Part shown: one piece after another, positions 26,656 through 39,342 of the stretch
How the letters are laid out: each line of letters opens with the position of its first letter
Numbering within the stretch: position 1 is the first letter of the stretch
Assembly (NCBI RefSeq): GCF_963678635.1
Contig: NC_087071.1
Coordinates: 12,353,088-12,417,087 of the forward strand
Direction of reading: 5' to 3'
Length of the DNA stretch: 64,000 bases
Source of the DNA: Symsagittifera roscoffensis
Lineage: Eukaryota > Xenacoelomorpha > Acoela > Convolutidae
Notes under the pieces: model-generated
What the model was told of the DNA's origin: nothing
The model's database searches: none
Seen by the model: the letters and a program-made list of their open reading frames with translations, nothing else
Made by a program: the position numbers and the translations under genes

Positions 26656-27845
26656 ATGACTGATTGGGATAGATTTCTTCCACAAGTGATGGGAGCCTAC
26701 AACAGTACGCAATATACCACCACAAGAACTAGACCGCACAGGATGTTGACTGGACATGAAAAGTCTTTGCCTTTGACTTTCTTTTACCCTTTGACTTTCT
26801 TTGCCTTTGACTTTTGAGTATGAAGGAAAGAAAACATCGCAACAAGTCTATGTAAGGGACATGATCAGACGTCAGCAAGAGCTGAACGACTTATCTAACC
26901 CCAATACGCAACAAGCCCAGGCGAGGCGGAGGAAAAGGAGGTTTGACAAGAGGGCAGCTGGTGCAAAGGATCACTCAGTAGGAGATTACGTGTGGGAAGT
27001 GTAGAAGACCTTCATAACGGAAGTCCGTCAGGAGGGACGTTTTTACAGACTGAGTACCGGCCGAGCTGCGCAATTTGAGGACAGTAAGCCACACAAACCA
27101 TCCACAGAGAACTGTGTATTCCTGAAGACATGGAGGAGGGCGATTATCTGATGATGGACCTCCTTGCAAGATCAGTGAGAAAAGTACCAGGGAAAAGAAT
27201 GATGGGAACGAAGCTATAGAAGAAGGGACAAGTCCGCCGCTGGATCTGGATCCTAATGAAATAATTGAGGTGGATGAGGAAACCTTACCCTACGCAGAAG
27301 AGGACTAGGAAAATCCCGGGCAGATAGAGGTTCCCAAGAACATGTAACTGGATCTAACCTTTACAATGCAAACAAGACAGAGTGACAGGACAAGACCTGC
27401 AAAGAATTATAACTCTTACGGAGAAGACTTCGTAGTAAACAGTGTATACCTAGAAAAGATAGTGGAGGAATTGGTGGGTCTAGAAGAGAAACCCGCGTCA
27501 CAAGACATAGACATCACCGATGATCAAGACAAGCAATGGATCGACGATCGGTCTAAACCTGAAGTGGAATTTGACGACCAGCAGCAGCAGTTATTTGAAC
27601 AAGAATTAACGAATCTGCGAATCTTAGAGTGGTTGATGGAAGTGAAATCAAGCCGAAAAGAAACCAGTGTCACGATTCAGAACGTAGACCGTGAGAGCAA
27701 GAAATACATAAAGAATGACAAAGAGAATCCTTCCTGGGCATCGCAGGAAGGGCAATGGTTCATTCCTGCGTCCAACCTTAACTTAATATCCGGTATGCGA
27801 TCGACGGGGACGTCGATGGATGTTTTTGTCCGGGTAGTGGGGTAG
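26656..27845 (+). pseudogene. E2 integrase C-terminal part and pol tail
   Basis: MTDWDRFLPQVMGAYNST marks the beginning, and LSTGRAAQFEDSKPH matches the GPY/F module of E1, part of which is deleted. The acidic tail is open from about 27366 for 159 codons (NYNSYGEDFVVN, NLRILEWLMEV) and ends in the same stop environment as E1. Confidence 0.85.
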
Positions 27846-27863
27846 GACTTACCCACACTGAAA
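27799..27863 (+). promoter_or_regulatory. E2 copy of the pol-terminal double stem-loop
   Basis: ATCGACGGGGACGTCGAT and GTGGGGTAGGACTTACCCAC are both present, separated by a T run and GTCCGGG, and the pol stop TAG lies in the second structure. The similarity to E1 over about 58 nt is far higher than in the flanking coding sequence. Confidence 0.45.
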
Positions 27864-27975
27864 AATTATTAATGACAAATTAAAAATAGCAAGAAAAACA
27901 GGTGAACTAGAGGCAGAGACAGATTAAGGCCCTAGGCAACCAGACATAGGTAGAGTTGTACAGTCATATTTTACC

Positions 27976-28446
27976 TTGGCAAATGAGTACTCAAGCATCA
28001 TAATACTAACAGATAGCGATTTTCTCCTTTCAACTAGGACATATGCGAAAACGATCACCGAGGACATGAGTTTTAGAACAGCGTTAGCAGGAGACATCAA
28101 AAAAGAATATGAAAACATCGAAATTTTATGGAACCAAAGGCAAGGAATAGGAGGTGTAGCGGCCTTACCTCCGTCGGCTTCGCAATTACCAGGAAAGTAC
28201 TTATGCTTCTTGGCGACGAGAGCGACGGAATAGCAGCATGTGGACTCTGAAGAGTTGACCCTGTTCCTAGCGAGACTGCGATACTTCCTAGTGAAGACGG
28301 AGGCGAAAGAACTCTCGCTTCCGGTGGACCACTGAAACTGAGGACGACTACATCCTCGGGAGCTGGATCCACTCACACATGTGATCTTTCCTGATATCAA
28401 CATAGAAGTTTATTTACTTAAGAAATACTATTTGAGTATAGGATGA
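27976..28446 (+). pseudogene. E2 macro-domain ORF
   Basis: IIILTDSDFLLS, TITEDMSFRTALAGDIKKEY, IGGVAALPPSASQLPGKYLC and FLATR correspond block by block to the E1 macro domain. A TAG interrupts it after RATE, then the frame resumes with LARLRYFLVKTEAKELSLPV, INIEVYLLKKYYLSIG and TGA at 28444. The last strand resembles the C-terminal strand of TARG1-type macro domains, which supports the assignment. Confidence 0.8.
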
Positions 28447-28795
28447 GTAAAATTTGAATAAGTTATGTGTAATGTATTATGTCGTTATGTTATTAGGATC
28501 TCGGGTTTGGAAGAGTTATTGACCACGAAGGCTGAAACAATAGTTTTAGGAATAGGTCCAAAATGTGGACTGTCCACTCTTAGATCAACTTCCAAGATTT
28601 CGGAACTGAATTTTTCTCTAGTTTATCTTCATGCCAAAACCTCCCTATCTGACTGTTTTTAAAACAACTTAAATGAACTTGGAAAAATATTGACAGATGT
28701 GATAGTCGTGACTTTTTTCTAGATCCCGATTGATCGTGTGATTTCTCATCAATTTTCAATTGCGCATACAGATAACCAAAACCGAATTAAACGAA
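28447..28795. other. E2 spacer between macro ORF and small ORF
   Basis: No coding homology to E1 is visible here. It occupies the same position as the E1 spacer at 10047-10388. AT-rich, with no clear promoter motif. Confidence 0.4.
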
Positions 28796-29080
28796 ATGGA
28801 TAACTTCGATCTGAATGAATTTATGGATCTTGCAGAGGCCTATGTTGGACCGGTAATAGATGCAATCTCTCGTTGGCTGAAGAAACGAGACTTCGCTCTG
28901 GAGGACCCAGAGATAGTCATGTTGCGGGCCGCCTGAGCGAGTATCTTGGGGCATGACAACAATGGGGACCGCCCCACGGAAGTTTTATTGAGGGCCACTT
29001 TTGGGCTGCATGGAGTATTATACAGCCCAAACATGAGGGTAATGAGGTGGAGGAACGGGGCACTCTCAGAATTGACTTAG
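28796..29080 (+). pseudogene. E2 small post-pol ORF
   Basis: ATG at 28796, 94 codons with one internal TGA, ending in TAG. It begins DNFDLNEFMDLAEAYVGPV and later has TEVLLRATFGLHGVLYS, which aligns loosely with the broken small ORF of E1. No domain is recognised. It may be the first gene of the post-pol module. Confidence 0.5.
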
Positions 29081-29109
29081 CGAACGAGCCTAGGTCGGGG
29101 TTATGGTGA

Positions 29110-29540
29110 ATGCATCAAGAAATGGCAAGCGACGCAGCTTCGTCTAGCTCACAATTGAGATCAGCTGTTCCACCAAAATGGGTGAGAGTAGAAGAAGAAG
29201 TCGAAACGAATGAAACAAAGAAAGATCTGAACGAAACGAAAGACGAACTGGAGTGGATGAGAGAGACCCTGCTCGGAACTGAAGAAGGTAGGGATATGTG
29301 GAGGAGACTGTTCGAGGATTGCAACAAGAAATAGGCAGAGAAGATAGAACCCTTGAGGCAGGAATATAAGTAGCGATGAAGGACTGGGACTACTGACCGC
29401 ATTGGAACTATAATTATCCGCAGAGAGTGTTCCTCGTGGGCAGTACCCAATGGAGCTTCTGACGCCTCGCGAACTAATCCAAACAACACAAGTGCAAACC
29501 CCAGCAGCGCCTGGTAGAGTGACGATCCCGGATCCAAGTG
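29110..29540 (+). pseudogene. E2 coiled-coil remnant
   Basis: An open stretch of 74 codons has a charged helix (ETNETKKDLNETKDELEWMRE) equivalent to the coiled-coil ORFs of E1. Stops follow near 29334. The region to 29540 has weak similarity to the Ser/Pro-rich part. Confidence 0.5.
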
Positions 29541-30841
29541 ACACCCTGGGTGATCCAGTCGTGTAACGAACCATGCAACAGCTGGTGGAAACCGCTGACC
29601 GACTCGTGGTCAACAGGAGTGTGCCAGGTTCAGGGGTGACTGCACACGATGGAACAATCGATGATATCAGAAAGAGTCGTTAGATGGAACAATATCGATG
29701 GAAAATCTGGCAAGTCGCAAGGCTAGACGAATGATTCTGATGGACTTGGACGTGAACTGAGGGCTACAGTTTAATACTGATGGGATACACTTTGACAGTA
29801 TATTAGGATGAACCGTGCCTTCCAGGAGCAATTAGACGAGTTGAAACTTAAATTTTTTGACACGGGAGTACTCAGAACAGAAGAAGCAACGAACGTACCG
29901 GTGATTTCGAGTTTGTGCCTCCTAATCTAGAGACACGCCTGGGGTCAGTCCCAGCTGTCCCACAAACGCCGCAGAGCTCGAGCGAGCGAGAACAGAGGTC
30001 AGATGTATTGGATAGACTATGCGAGGCACCAGTGAGGAGGACCTTCATCCCCGACGAAGGTTGAGACCAGTTAGTCAAGCGATAGAGACGACCTCAGCCA
30101 CCTCCAGATCTGAGACGGCACCGAGTACGAGCAGTGAGAAGCGAGGTCCTGAAAGAAGTTCTTTGAAGTGATCAAGAACGATACCGTCCTCTGGCATGTT
30201 TACAAACAAGATCTGATGAAGCTGAACCTTCAGACAGTAAGATTTGCAGCCGATGCAATGAGAATGCTGAGTGGTGCGAAGCTATCAGTGAATGGACTGT
30301 ACTCAATCGTAGGAGTGAACTGACTGATAGCAGCCGGAATTATTTTCAGCTCTATGACAGCATTACGGTTCGCTGACCTTGAGGTCTGCCCTCAAATAAC
30401 ACCATGGGTCCCATGAATGCCAGACCTGAGCAAGATGTGAAAATGAATCATAGTGAGCAGAATAGAGAAGAGATACCAGGGAGAATTTCGACTACTAGAG
30501 CACCGACGGAGCAACATGCAAAGATGTTTAAGCAAGTGCGAGCACCTCCGGATCATGTGAAAGAAAGAGCCTGTCCAAAGACAGTAACCCAGGGAGTTGA
30601 TACTGAAAGATACAGCGAATTGAAATTTCGAACAGATGAGACCGTTTTCGCAGCGTATGACAAAGCGGAAATGAGGAGAGCAAAGATATTGGTGATTGCG
30701 AGCACGGACTTTTTGCATACCTCTAAGTCTTTGTTTTGGCCCGACGTATTAATGTTGACGGGAACCGACCTGGATTGGATGCAACCCTCATCAACGACAA
30801 ACCGAGATGAATCCGATCATAATCTATTTCGCCGGCAATAA
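29541..30841 (+). pseudogene. E2 SGNH hydrolase remnant lacking blocks I and III
   Basis: GDS and GxND are not found, but NTDGIHFDSI at about 29770-29800 matches block V of E1 (FSDGIHFDRP) with Asp and His retained, so the N-terminal part of the domain has been deleted. Downstream the C-terminal half of the E1 protein is recognisable, and 30404-30841 is open for 145 codons, ending in ILVIASTDFLHTSKSLFWPD, the partner of VVIVAGSDFEGTSPKLFWPE. Confidence 0.75.
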
Positions 30842-31516
30842 TGATCACCTGCATAGTAGAGGTCTCCTGAGCAGACTCAGAGAGCCTACAACGGCGGAAG
30901 ATGCGGTGTGGTAACCAATGAAAGACACTCTGGAGTCCAAATTGAGAAGTCATGGACATGTTAAAGGAAGGCGGATTCCAGAACGCCAAAACCAGTATTC
31001 GTGTTGTCTCCGGGATATGCACACCTTGCGGACGGACTGAAAATTGTGTATGCAATGATAGCGCTACTCTCAGAAGGGAAGTATAATGCGATCTTACCTG
31101 CCCCAAATCGCGAAGTAGAGGCGATGAATCTGAGGCTAATACGGTCAGAATTGCTTGCAGTAATGTCGGATATCTCAAACGCTTTGAGGGGATTCAAGGA
31201 TCATTCACTACACCTGCTGGTTTTGGAGGTGTTCGGATTGGAGCTGCCCAATTTCAGCAGAAGTTGATATTTCAGTCTCAAATTAAAGCCAGTAATCGAC
31301 GAAAATCAACGAGTGATAGTGGGAATGTCTAATGATCTGTGGTTTAGAGGAATGGAGAACAAGGAACAATACGAAAAGAGGCGGAAGGCCAAAGAAGCGA
31401 AAGCTCACATGGAAGCTATGGTTTTGCGAACGAAGCCAGAAGCTAACAAGTGGCTGCACTTGACACCTCGAAAGCAGCATTGGACATGGACGCTTTCGAG
31501 CGAGGCCAATCGATGA
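30807..31516 (+). pseudogene. E2 copy of the possible second SGNH-like ORF
   Basis: An ATG inside the end of the previous frame opens IIIYFAGNNDHLHSRGLLSRL. It is in the same relative frame as in E1 and overlaps the upstream gene. A stop follows soon after, then 31001-31267 (LSPGYAHLADGLKIVYAM, NREVEAMNLRLIRSEL) and 31313-31516 (NDLWFRGME) continue it in other frames. Its terminal TGA overlaps the next ATG. Confidence 0.7.
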
Positions 31517-32074
31517 TCTACCTAATGAAAAAGTTGAATTTAGCGGACAATGCAGAAGAAAAATTGGCAGAATTCATAGACGGGATGTTCCAGATAACAC
31601 GCGAGGCATTCTGGACACAGAACGTGAGAGGATAAGAAGATTTTGAGAGGACGGATAGCATGTTGGAAGGGTTGGGAGCAGGATGGACCGCTTCCTTCCT
31701 GGCGAAAGTCTACCCGGGACTCTCTCGCTATCTGATGAAGGAATTACTCAAGACAATTACAAATGTATCTATCGTCGTGATCCTAGGACTGGTCGTTTGT
31801 GTCGTTTGCACTGGATGCACTTCTGTCATTAATGGCGATAACGCATGGAAAATTCGGAAGATTGATAAATTTATCCCGCTACCACGAGCAGATGAGAGAG
31901 AATGTGAAGAAGTTCGACATGAAACAGTCCACAAACTCTTGTACTAAAATAAGAGATCGAAGAAGCACTCTGATTCAATACCTCCTACAACAGACTCGCA
32001 CCGGAACACGAGAAGACAAACGATCGATAAAAAAGAAGACGTGCAGCGTTATGCGGGTGACATGCCCCTACTAA
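31513..32074 (+). pseudogene. E2 ORF with hydrophobic segment
   Basis: Starts MIYLMKKLNLADN at the ATGA overlap and corresponds to MVYRLTQEGG of E1. VSIVVILGLVVCVVC near 31770 is a strong candidate membrane span, and LIQYLLQQTRTG near the end matches LIQYLLMQNRRL. Frameshifts lie near 31640 and 31820. The end overlaps the X start by about 12 nt. Confidence 0.65.
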
Positions 32075-33903
32075 CCGATTTAAGCCTAGCTATGAGGACA
32101 GATCCTTTAGCACTGGCCAGGGGAGTTAAAGATTTTGTGGCGACAATATAGGGTCCAGCAATGACGTTCGCGTTCCCTGATGTAAGAGTGAAAGCCTAAA
32201 GAAGGTCGGTGTTTGAATCTAAACCTCATTTCAGCTGAACCTCATTACTCAATTGCTGTGAGCAAAACGTGCTACGCGAGTTGATGCGTGAATACTTCTG
32301 TTTGCGAGAATAACAGAGCCAGATATGACCGCAGTCAAATTCAATGATCACTTCTGTGACCGAATGGGCAAAGTGGATAGAGGACATATCGAAGTGTTCC
32401 CAAAACTATGGATTTTGAGACCCTATGATAAAACTAACGGCGAAACGAATAGAACTCCTCGTCTAATAGTCCCATACCAGAAGCTGAGAAAAGAAACTAA
32501 AGACTGGGGCGACTAGAGAAGGCTGCCAAAAGAAACACCTGAACTTTTTTTATTTTGAAGATGTTGCTCGGAGCAGACTCCGTAAAGCAGACTCCCAGGT
32601 TAAAAGCCTTCGAAACCAAGGAAAGAAGGATGGCAAAGTTCTTCGAATCGATGGACCCCTGCTTTGTGGGAAAAGAATGCTGCCGTACTACAATACACAC
32701 AGTTTTCATATGCGGATGAGTCGACGAGGAGAAGGATGAGCACTGCGGCAACTCCAAAACCTGGAAGGTTCGAGGATGAATGTGCAAGTTGAATCTGGCG
32801 CCAACTGTCATGAGAGGCAAGGCGGACTTCCAAGAAGTTGCATTAATTGTGATGGGTGAGAAACCAGAATTGGCGATAAGTGGGAAAACTGGCGATGCGA
32901 TAAGTGAATTGGCTCTAGCACCCTTCGGCTGTGAGCAAGTCAAAATAAAACACGGCGAAACGAAAACAGGTCAGCTGGTAAGCTAGTTGTGCCGAGGTTT
33001 CCAGACGAAACAATGAATAACAAGCCGGGACCTTCGGGGTCAGGAAAAAATGGAAAATGAGACGACGAGGAGGAAGAAGACCGTCAACCGGAGGATGGAT
33101 GGAACAGGATGCCGACCAAGCGGGAATGAACGACGACAAAGTCTCAACTGGTGGTGTGTCAGGTCTGGACTTTAATTTCTTGGATAAAAACGAAACTGTG
33201 ACATAAACGTGGGAAGGGACATCTGAACCAGCGTAGGATGGAACTTCCACGATGGAACCTCCCCCAGCCTTTTTTAAACCTAAGCCGTGACTTGCCGGAG
33301 AGCAGCTCTCCGGGCAAATTGGAAGCCATTGCAATGAAATTCTTAATAGAGTCCGCGTAGGAGAAGATTAAAAGGCACAGCCTGAGTACCTTTCTTGGGA
33401 ACCTTGCCAGAAGAAGAGTGGGAAGTTCACCCCAGAGATCATGAGAACAGAACAGGCTGTAATATATGGACAGAGTAGTTTTCATCGAAGAGGTCTGGAC
33501 AGTGTTGCAGTGCTACAAGACCCAGTCGATGTTGAATACAGGTCTCAACAGACCACTGATGCGGGAGATCCTTGATAAATTGGACGAATGTGAAGGGAGA
33601 ATGAGCGAATTGTTAACTGATTCGGCCACTGATGAAAGTGAAGTTAACTCTCCGATCAAGGCGACTCGACAAGAACGCAACAAAGAAGTCGTATACCTGT
33701 CCAGCACTCGAAAAGAAACAATGCGATCGAAAATGGTGATTGGTAAGATCAACGATATCAAGATGAAATTGGGCAGCAAAGTGACATTAGGAAAAACTGG
33801 GAAGACGAAAACTGATTCTCAAATTTCAGCAAAGGCTGTCAACTCAGCCAAACGAAACCTTGTCGATGAAGTCATGCATATGGAACATCGCGATGACAGA
33901 TAG
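32062..33903 (+). pseudogene. E2 ORF X remnant
   Basis: MPLLTDLSLAMRTDP opens the region and AMTFAFPD, EVFPKLWILRP and a charged C-terminal frame (33466-33903, open for 145 codons) follow the order of E1 X. Many stops are present. The C-terminus is basic (SAKRNLVDEV) without the RKRKR cluster of E1. Confidence 0.7.
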
Positions 33904-33919
33904 TCTGGCACGTCCAGAA

Positions 33920-35600
33920 CAATGACTGATGTAATGATGGTGTATGACTGGAGTTTGAGAGACCTTATGATCCTTGAAGGAGCGGCAGTAGCGTGTGCGA
34001 AACGGAGAGACGCTCTCTGTTTCGTTTATTTCATATCGGAATAAATATTGGTCCAAGCGCTGAATAATTAGGCAAAAATGCTGAGAGAAGGCAGTGAGCT
34101 AGCGAAGACTTTGCTCTTACAGGCGCTATTGGACATTCATCAAAGCAAGCCAATTCTGGTTAATATGAAAGAACCTGTAGAACTAGGAACTAGAATCAAT
34201 GAAGAAGGTCGATGAAATCCGAAGATTCTCAAACAAGGAGCTTGGGCTCACGAAAGAATCAAGGGGGATAATGCTGAAGTCCAGTGAATATTGTGGACCG
34301 ATCAGAAAGAATCATACCATTATGAGTCGGAAACTGTTGGTTGACAAATAATCCTTTCATCAATGAGGGCATACGTGATAGTTTCTTTGATTACGAACAA
34401 GCGGTGTTGCTGAGATTCAGGTCGTCAAGAATTTCAACGATAAGAAGCATTGCCAGTCAACATGTTAAATTGGGACTTGTATTGGAAGAAAAGGTGACTG
34501 CGCCTTCCATACAGAAATCTGATAACAGCGTCGAGTTTGGATTGGGTTTCTCAGACGAGTTGCTGAGAACAAGCCTGATGGTAGTGCGGGAATTAACGAA
34601 ACCATCATGCTGATTTGATACTGCGAGCAACGCAGAATATGCAAAAGGGATTTAAATGCAGATTGCAAACTGCCTGACTTCGACATCAGCTATAAACTGA
34701 TGACAACAGCATCTATGAGCAACCGAGAGATTAATGTGGAGTTGCTCGGCTGGGGACCAGAAGACTGAATTGAACCTTGTAGCTGTCTAGTGAAAGTCTG
34801 TGGACTAGAAGATCATATGTGTAGAGGTCTGGACTGCGTGAAGACACTTGCGAAACAGCACAAGCAATTGAAGATACTGTTTGGAAACACAGTGATGAAA
34901 GCTAAAACAGAAACAGAGCTAGTTGCAGACTGCCATAGAGGAACTGAAGTGAATCTAGCGACTGCACTAGGATTCTACAACAAGTTTGGTTCTTTAGAGT
35001 CACTATTGAATCTAAAACAGAAGCGTGAGATGGTCACAGCTATCAGTGTAGAAGTATTTCCGGGAGAGTTACACACCAAACAGAAGCAAATTGGAAGATG
35101 GAGAGCAGCAATAGAAGTAGAAATGAACATCAGGCAGAGTTAAACTTAACACAGACAGCCTGGAATGCGATACCAAGTAGAATCGACGTTGGCGCCGATG
35201 TGCAACAGCCGATAGTCAGTACACTTCGTAGCAGTGGATGTAAACAGTACCAGGTCAATCGTGGATTAAGCCTCCTCAGTGCCAAAAAATGTAAGACTTG
35301 CAAGAATGACGGAGAACACTTACGAGTTGATATGTAGGACTTTTGCCGCATTTCCAGGAAGAACAAAGGATGAATCAGAACCGATACTGGGAAAAAAGTG
35401 CATGGTATATGCTAGTGGGAACTTCAGTGATTTTGAAAGACACAAACAGAGAGGATCAACAACGACAGATTATAATGCAGTAGACGAGAATGATGAATTT
35501 CTCCGAGTAATGGTGGAAGTGGAACCACTACTGGAAGCATCGGGGAAACAAAACTAGAGAAGCGTCATATTGACACATGATGAATCCCCATGCCATTGTT
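33920..35600 (+). pseudogene. E2 ORF Y remnant
   Basis: Segments AKRRDALCFVYF, KKVDEIRRFSNKE, EVNLATALGFYNKFGSLESL and AISVEVFPGELH match E1 Y in order. Beyond the place where E1 has its TAG, the similarity goes on (NVRLARM, EPLLEASGKQN), which shows that Y originally extended further. The N-terminal part of Y is deleted here. Confidence 0.7.
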
Positions 35601-35722
35601 TGCTACAAACATGGTGGTATCCCGGGCGAAGTAATCTGGTGTTGATCTGCGACTCTGGAGAGCTGCTCTCCATGGGTTAACCAGACTCATCACAGCCCTT
35701 AAAGATAGTGATAGTTGAAGTT

Positions 35723-36131
35723 ATGATGGCAATTCGATGGCTGGAAGCTCATGTTAAGGAGAAAAAGTGACAAGAAGCACCGAGCAAAGAACAGTTAGAG
35801 GAATTGGATTGTCTAAAAGACTTTGAGATCTTTTTAAAGATCTTAAAGATCTTTTTAAGACAATGTGCAAAATCTTGAATATTCCGATGAGAGTGAAGAA
35901 AAATGGGCCAGAAGACGACTGATGCCGTGGTTCAGAGCCAACATAACTGCATCGTTGTACGAGTATGCCAAGAAGCATATGTCTAAGCACAGCAGGATGT
36001 ACAGTTCGTATCAAATGGACATAGGGTCGAGAGCTTTCAAAAGAGCTTTCCTAATGCATCGGAATGCAGTAACAACCGCAGTAAAGAGAACGCTCCACAG
36101 CAGATTCTGCAGGATTAGGAAATTAGCGTAG
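35723..36131 (+). pseudogene. Terminal basic ORF Z of the family
   Basis: ATG at 35723 gives MMAIRWLEAHVKEKK, a stop, QEAPSKEQLEELDCL, and after a frameshift in an AGATCTTT repeat an 88-codon frame: DESEEKWARRRLMPWF, then a Lys/Arg-rich end (AVKRTLHSRFCRIRKLA). I do not recognise it. The E1 equivalent would lie left of the window. A nucleic-acid-binding role is possible from the charge only. Confidence 0.45.
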
Positions 36132-36374
36132 ACCCTCTACCTTGTTGCAAACAAAGGGTAGAAGAGCAGATATGTTGGAGAACTGCCTCGAACAGCGTCA
36201 GAAAGGCGACCGATGTGTTGCAAGACACTGAAACTGAGAGTGCGGAGTCGATGCCACAGGAGGAGGAGATGGAGCAGAGACAAAAAGCCGAGTGTTAAGA
36301 TGCAATAAGGAGAAAGATTTGAAGAACTTAGAAACGACGAAAACCGAAGTAGATAAACGAACGAAGGAGTAACT

Positions 36375-36387
36375 AAAAGGGGAGAAA
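36375..36387 (+). other. Candidate polypurine tract of E2
   Basis: AAAAGGGGAGAAA lies just where E2-type composition ends and AT-rich DNA begins, the usual position of the plus-strand primer before the 3' LTR. No LTR could be confirmed. Confidence 0.3.
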
Positions 36388-36469
36388 TAAAACTCAAATT
36401 TGTTTTTGTGTGAGAAAAACTCAATTTAGAAACCAATTATAATCGAACAAATTGCTAATTCTTTTAAAG

Positions 36470-37960
36470 TTTCGTAATCCGAATAGCCTGCTTTAATAAA
36501 ATTGTATTTCTCACGAACCGGTGCAGGCCATGAAAAAATTTGAAATACTTTTTCAAAAATTAATCAATATAGAAAAAAAACTAAAGTTTTTGCCATCTGA
36601 TTCGTTTTATAGACATCATGAAAATTTCAAACTTTCATAGCTTTCATAATTTGCTAAGCAAAAGCTAAATTTTTCGCGATTCTTTCCGATCTGAACTATT
36701 TTCAAGTTTCAAAGAACAAATAGCTTGCTCCAGAAGAACTTCGTTTTCTCTAAGCCAGCTCGCACTCTGAAATAACTCAGGTTTTTTCGGACCTCAGGAA
36801 TACCTCAGGAATATTTAACTCAGGAATATTTGCAGTTTTTTTCGCTTGATTGTTTACAAAGAAAACATTTGAAAATTTGCCATCCGATTTGCCTCATGGA
36901 TTACTTTGGAGAGTTTCCAAATTTTGTAGCTTAGAATACTTGCTTAGAAACTTCTTAGCTTTTCGAGAATCGCTTCAATTTGAAAAAGTTTGAAATTTTT
37001 TCTAAGCTTCAAAGCATGAATAGCTTAATTAGAAAAGTTTGAAGTTTCCCCAAAACGGTCCGATTTGGTCTGAAACAACTTGAACTATTTCATTATTTCT
37101 TAGTTTGAAGGGCTTTAAAAGTAAAACTCGAGTTTTTTGCCATCCGATTATTTTCATGAAGTAACTTGAAGAAATTCAAGCTTTCAGAGCTGGAATCGTT
37201 TGCTTAGAAAATCTTGAACTTTTCGCAAAGAAACGAATTGTTCCAAAAACAACTATGATTTTTTCAAAGAAAATTTTTAATCGGATTAAGTTTCAGTCTA
37301 AGAAAAAATTGGAAAATTTTCAGTTTTTCATAGTATCAAGAGCAACAAACAAAAGCAAAGAAAAAATATCAGAAGGAAAAGATTTGCTCTATGAATTATG
37401 TTGATATGTCTCAAAAATTACTTGCTTATATTGCTTGCGTATCAGCTTTTAAAACTTCTCGCAAAACGATTTGCTCTATGAGATAAGTTAAAATATAAAA
37501 TAAATCAAGTTTTCTTAGCTTCAATAGTTTGTCCAAGAAAAACTCGATTATTTTGCGACCGATTTGGTCCTGAAAACAACTTGAAGTTTTTCAAATTTTC
37601 ATTGCTTCAATAACTTCAATACAAAAACTTCACTTTTTGCTATCCGGTTCATGAAATAATTTAAGATATCTCCTCGATTTGGTCTACAACAACTTCAACT
37701 ATTTCAATATATTAAGGGCTTTAATAGTAAAACTCACGTTTTTTGTCTTTCGATTCTTTTCATGAAGGCACTTGAAGCAATTCAAAGTTTCAGAGCTGAA
37801 CTGGTTTGCTTAGAAAACAATGAATTTTTCGCAAACCGATTTGGTCTATGAAATTTTCAATTTTTCAAAACGATTTACGACATGGCTTAAACTGAATTTT
37901 TTTTGACATTTGATGGTTTGAATAGCTTGATCGGAACAAAAACTAAGTTTTCGCGAGCCG
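36470..37960. repeat. Degenerate tandem repeat region
   Basis: Phrases such as GCCATCCGATT, CATGAA..ACTTGAA, TTTCAGAGCT and TTTGCTTAGAAAA recur many times with heavy divergence. The clearest pair is 37065-37235 against 37676-37845, about 610 bp apart. No ORF of note is present. Confidence 0.75.
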
Positions 37961-39342
37961 ATTGAAAAATGGGATGTTGAATAACTTATATTGGATTTGA
38001 ACGAGTGATCCTAATTTTTCAAACGCCTGTGTCCTGGCAATAGGCACAAAGTATGAATGTTTTCAGCAATTGAATTCAGCATTTTATGATTTCAGTTAAT
38101 AATTTAATCAAAACCACTGAAATTGACAGATCAGCAACTTAAGCAAATTTGTATTTTGTCAACCGCACTTGACCGGGATTATTTTCTTGAAATATTTCCA
38201 ACTATGATTATTGGTTTATATTTTCCTCATTGAGTTTTACGTTAATTTTAATTTAATTCCTTTTTTTTTAATGTTGGAGATTACCTTGTTCAGCTTGAGA
38301 TCAACAAAATAACTACGTTAGAATCGGCAAAAATTTCGTAACTGTCTCAGTTGCTTTTCCTCCAATGGTTTTAGATATATACAATTGCTGATTTTCTCTG
38401 GGTTTCTGTAGACTGTTTTTTGCTTGGAATACGATTTATAACTTTCTGCGGAAGCGAACTGAAAATTCGCGTAGGTTCAAAGCGATAGATTTTTTTGCAG
38501 TTTATAGGGCTATGCAGTGTTTTTATTTTAGTCGGTGAAAGTTTCATGAACCTTCAAGGTTATTGAGAATTAAATTTGAACATAGCAAACACTTGCACCA
38601 ACCGTTGTGTTAATTATTTGTTGAGAAAAGAAATCCAGAATGAAATGAAATCAGGTTAGTTCATGCCATAGACTTGCATAATGGCGCATAATGACGTATC
38701 TAGATGTATTGAGCTTTTAACCAATCACAAAAATGTATTTTGCTGTATGACATTGTTTTAACACTCGTACTTAGATGCATGAAAAATCAACTTAAAACAG
38801 TTTTTCGCTGTATTGTTATTCAAACTTCATCTTCGGTTTTCGATAATGATAAAATATTTTATCTAAAATTGTCAGGCCCAAACATGTCATTTTTCCGCTC
38901 GCAGTGAAGTATTTTTCAATTTTAGGGTAAAGCACGGGTTTTCAATGGCTTAAATGATTCATTAAAATACTATTGATACTGTTTTCTCTAATTCTTTGAA
39001 TTGTATTGATTTTTTTGCTTTCAAGCTGTGTTTGAGCATTATTGATTATTCCATTTCTAAGCATTGAAATTCATAGAAAGTGTAATTTGAAGAAGTTTTC
39101 ATTTGGAAAACGCTCAGTTTTTTCTCAACTGCTTCCAAGAAGATTCGACTATTTTGTTCATATTGTCAAAGTTTCGTATATTTAAGCAAAATGTGAGGGA
39201 GGTGTTTCTTGCTTGCTAACGAGACTACTGAATGATAACAGCTTATAAAACTTTCTTATCTTAGTTTTTGTGGAAAAATTGAAGCTCAAGTTGATTTCAA
39301 AAGAACACTTAGATTTGTAGGGATTAAAACGCAAAATCACAA
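37961..39342. other. AT-rich intergenic DNA, nothing recognised
   Basis: Only short ORFs without coding character are present, and no repeat pair was noticed within it. Confidence 0.5.

Larger units (their letters stand above)
22055..36390 (+). mobile_element. E2: decayed, 5'-truncated relative of E1
   Basis: Colinear protein similarity to E1 runs from the linker/protease to beyond Y, all on the plus strand and interrupted by dozens of stops and frameshifts. Gag, zinc knuckle and LTR are absent on the left. Homology starts abruptly inside the linker ORF next to the E1 LTR region, which would fit insertion of E1 into E2 or truncation of E2. On the right the composition changes to AT-rich DNA near 36.4 kb, after a purine run. 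The divergence from E1 is large at the nucleotide level, so the two represent old lineages of one family. Confidence 0.85.

Noticed and set aside
1-36400. BEL/Pao assignment for E1 and E2
   Set aside because: The RT (YVDD) and integrase text and the GPY/F module read as Ty3/gypsy. I saw no BEL-type features.
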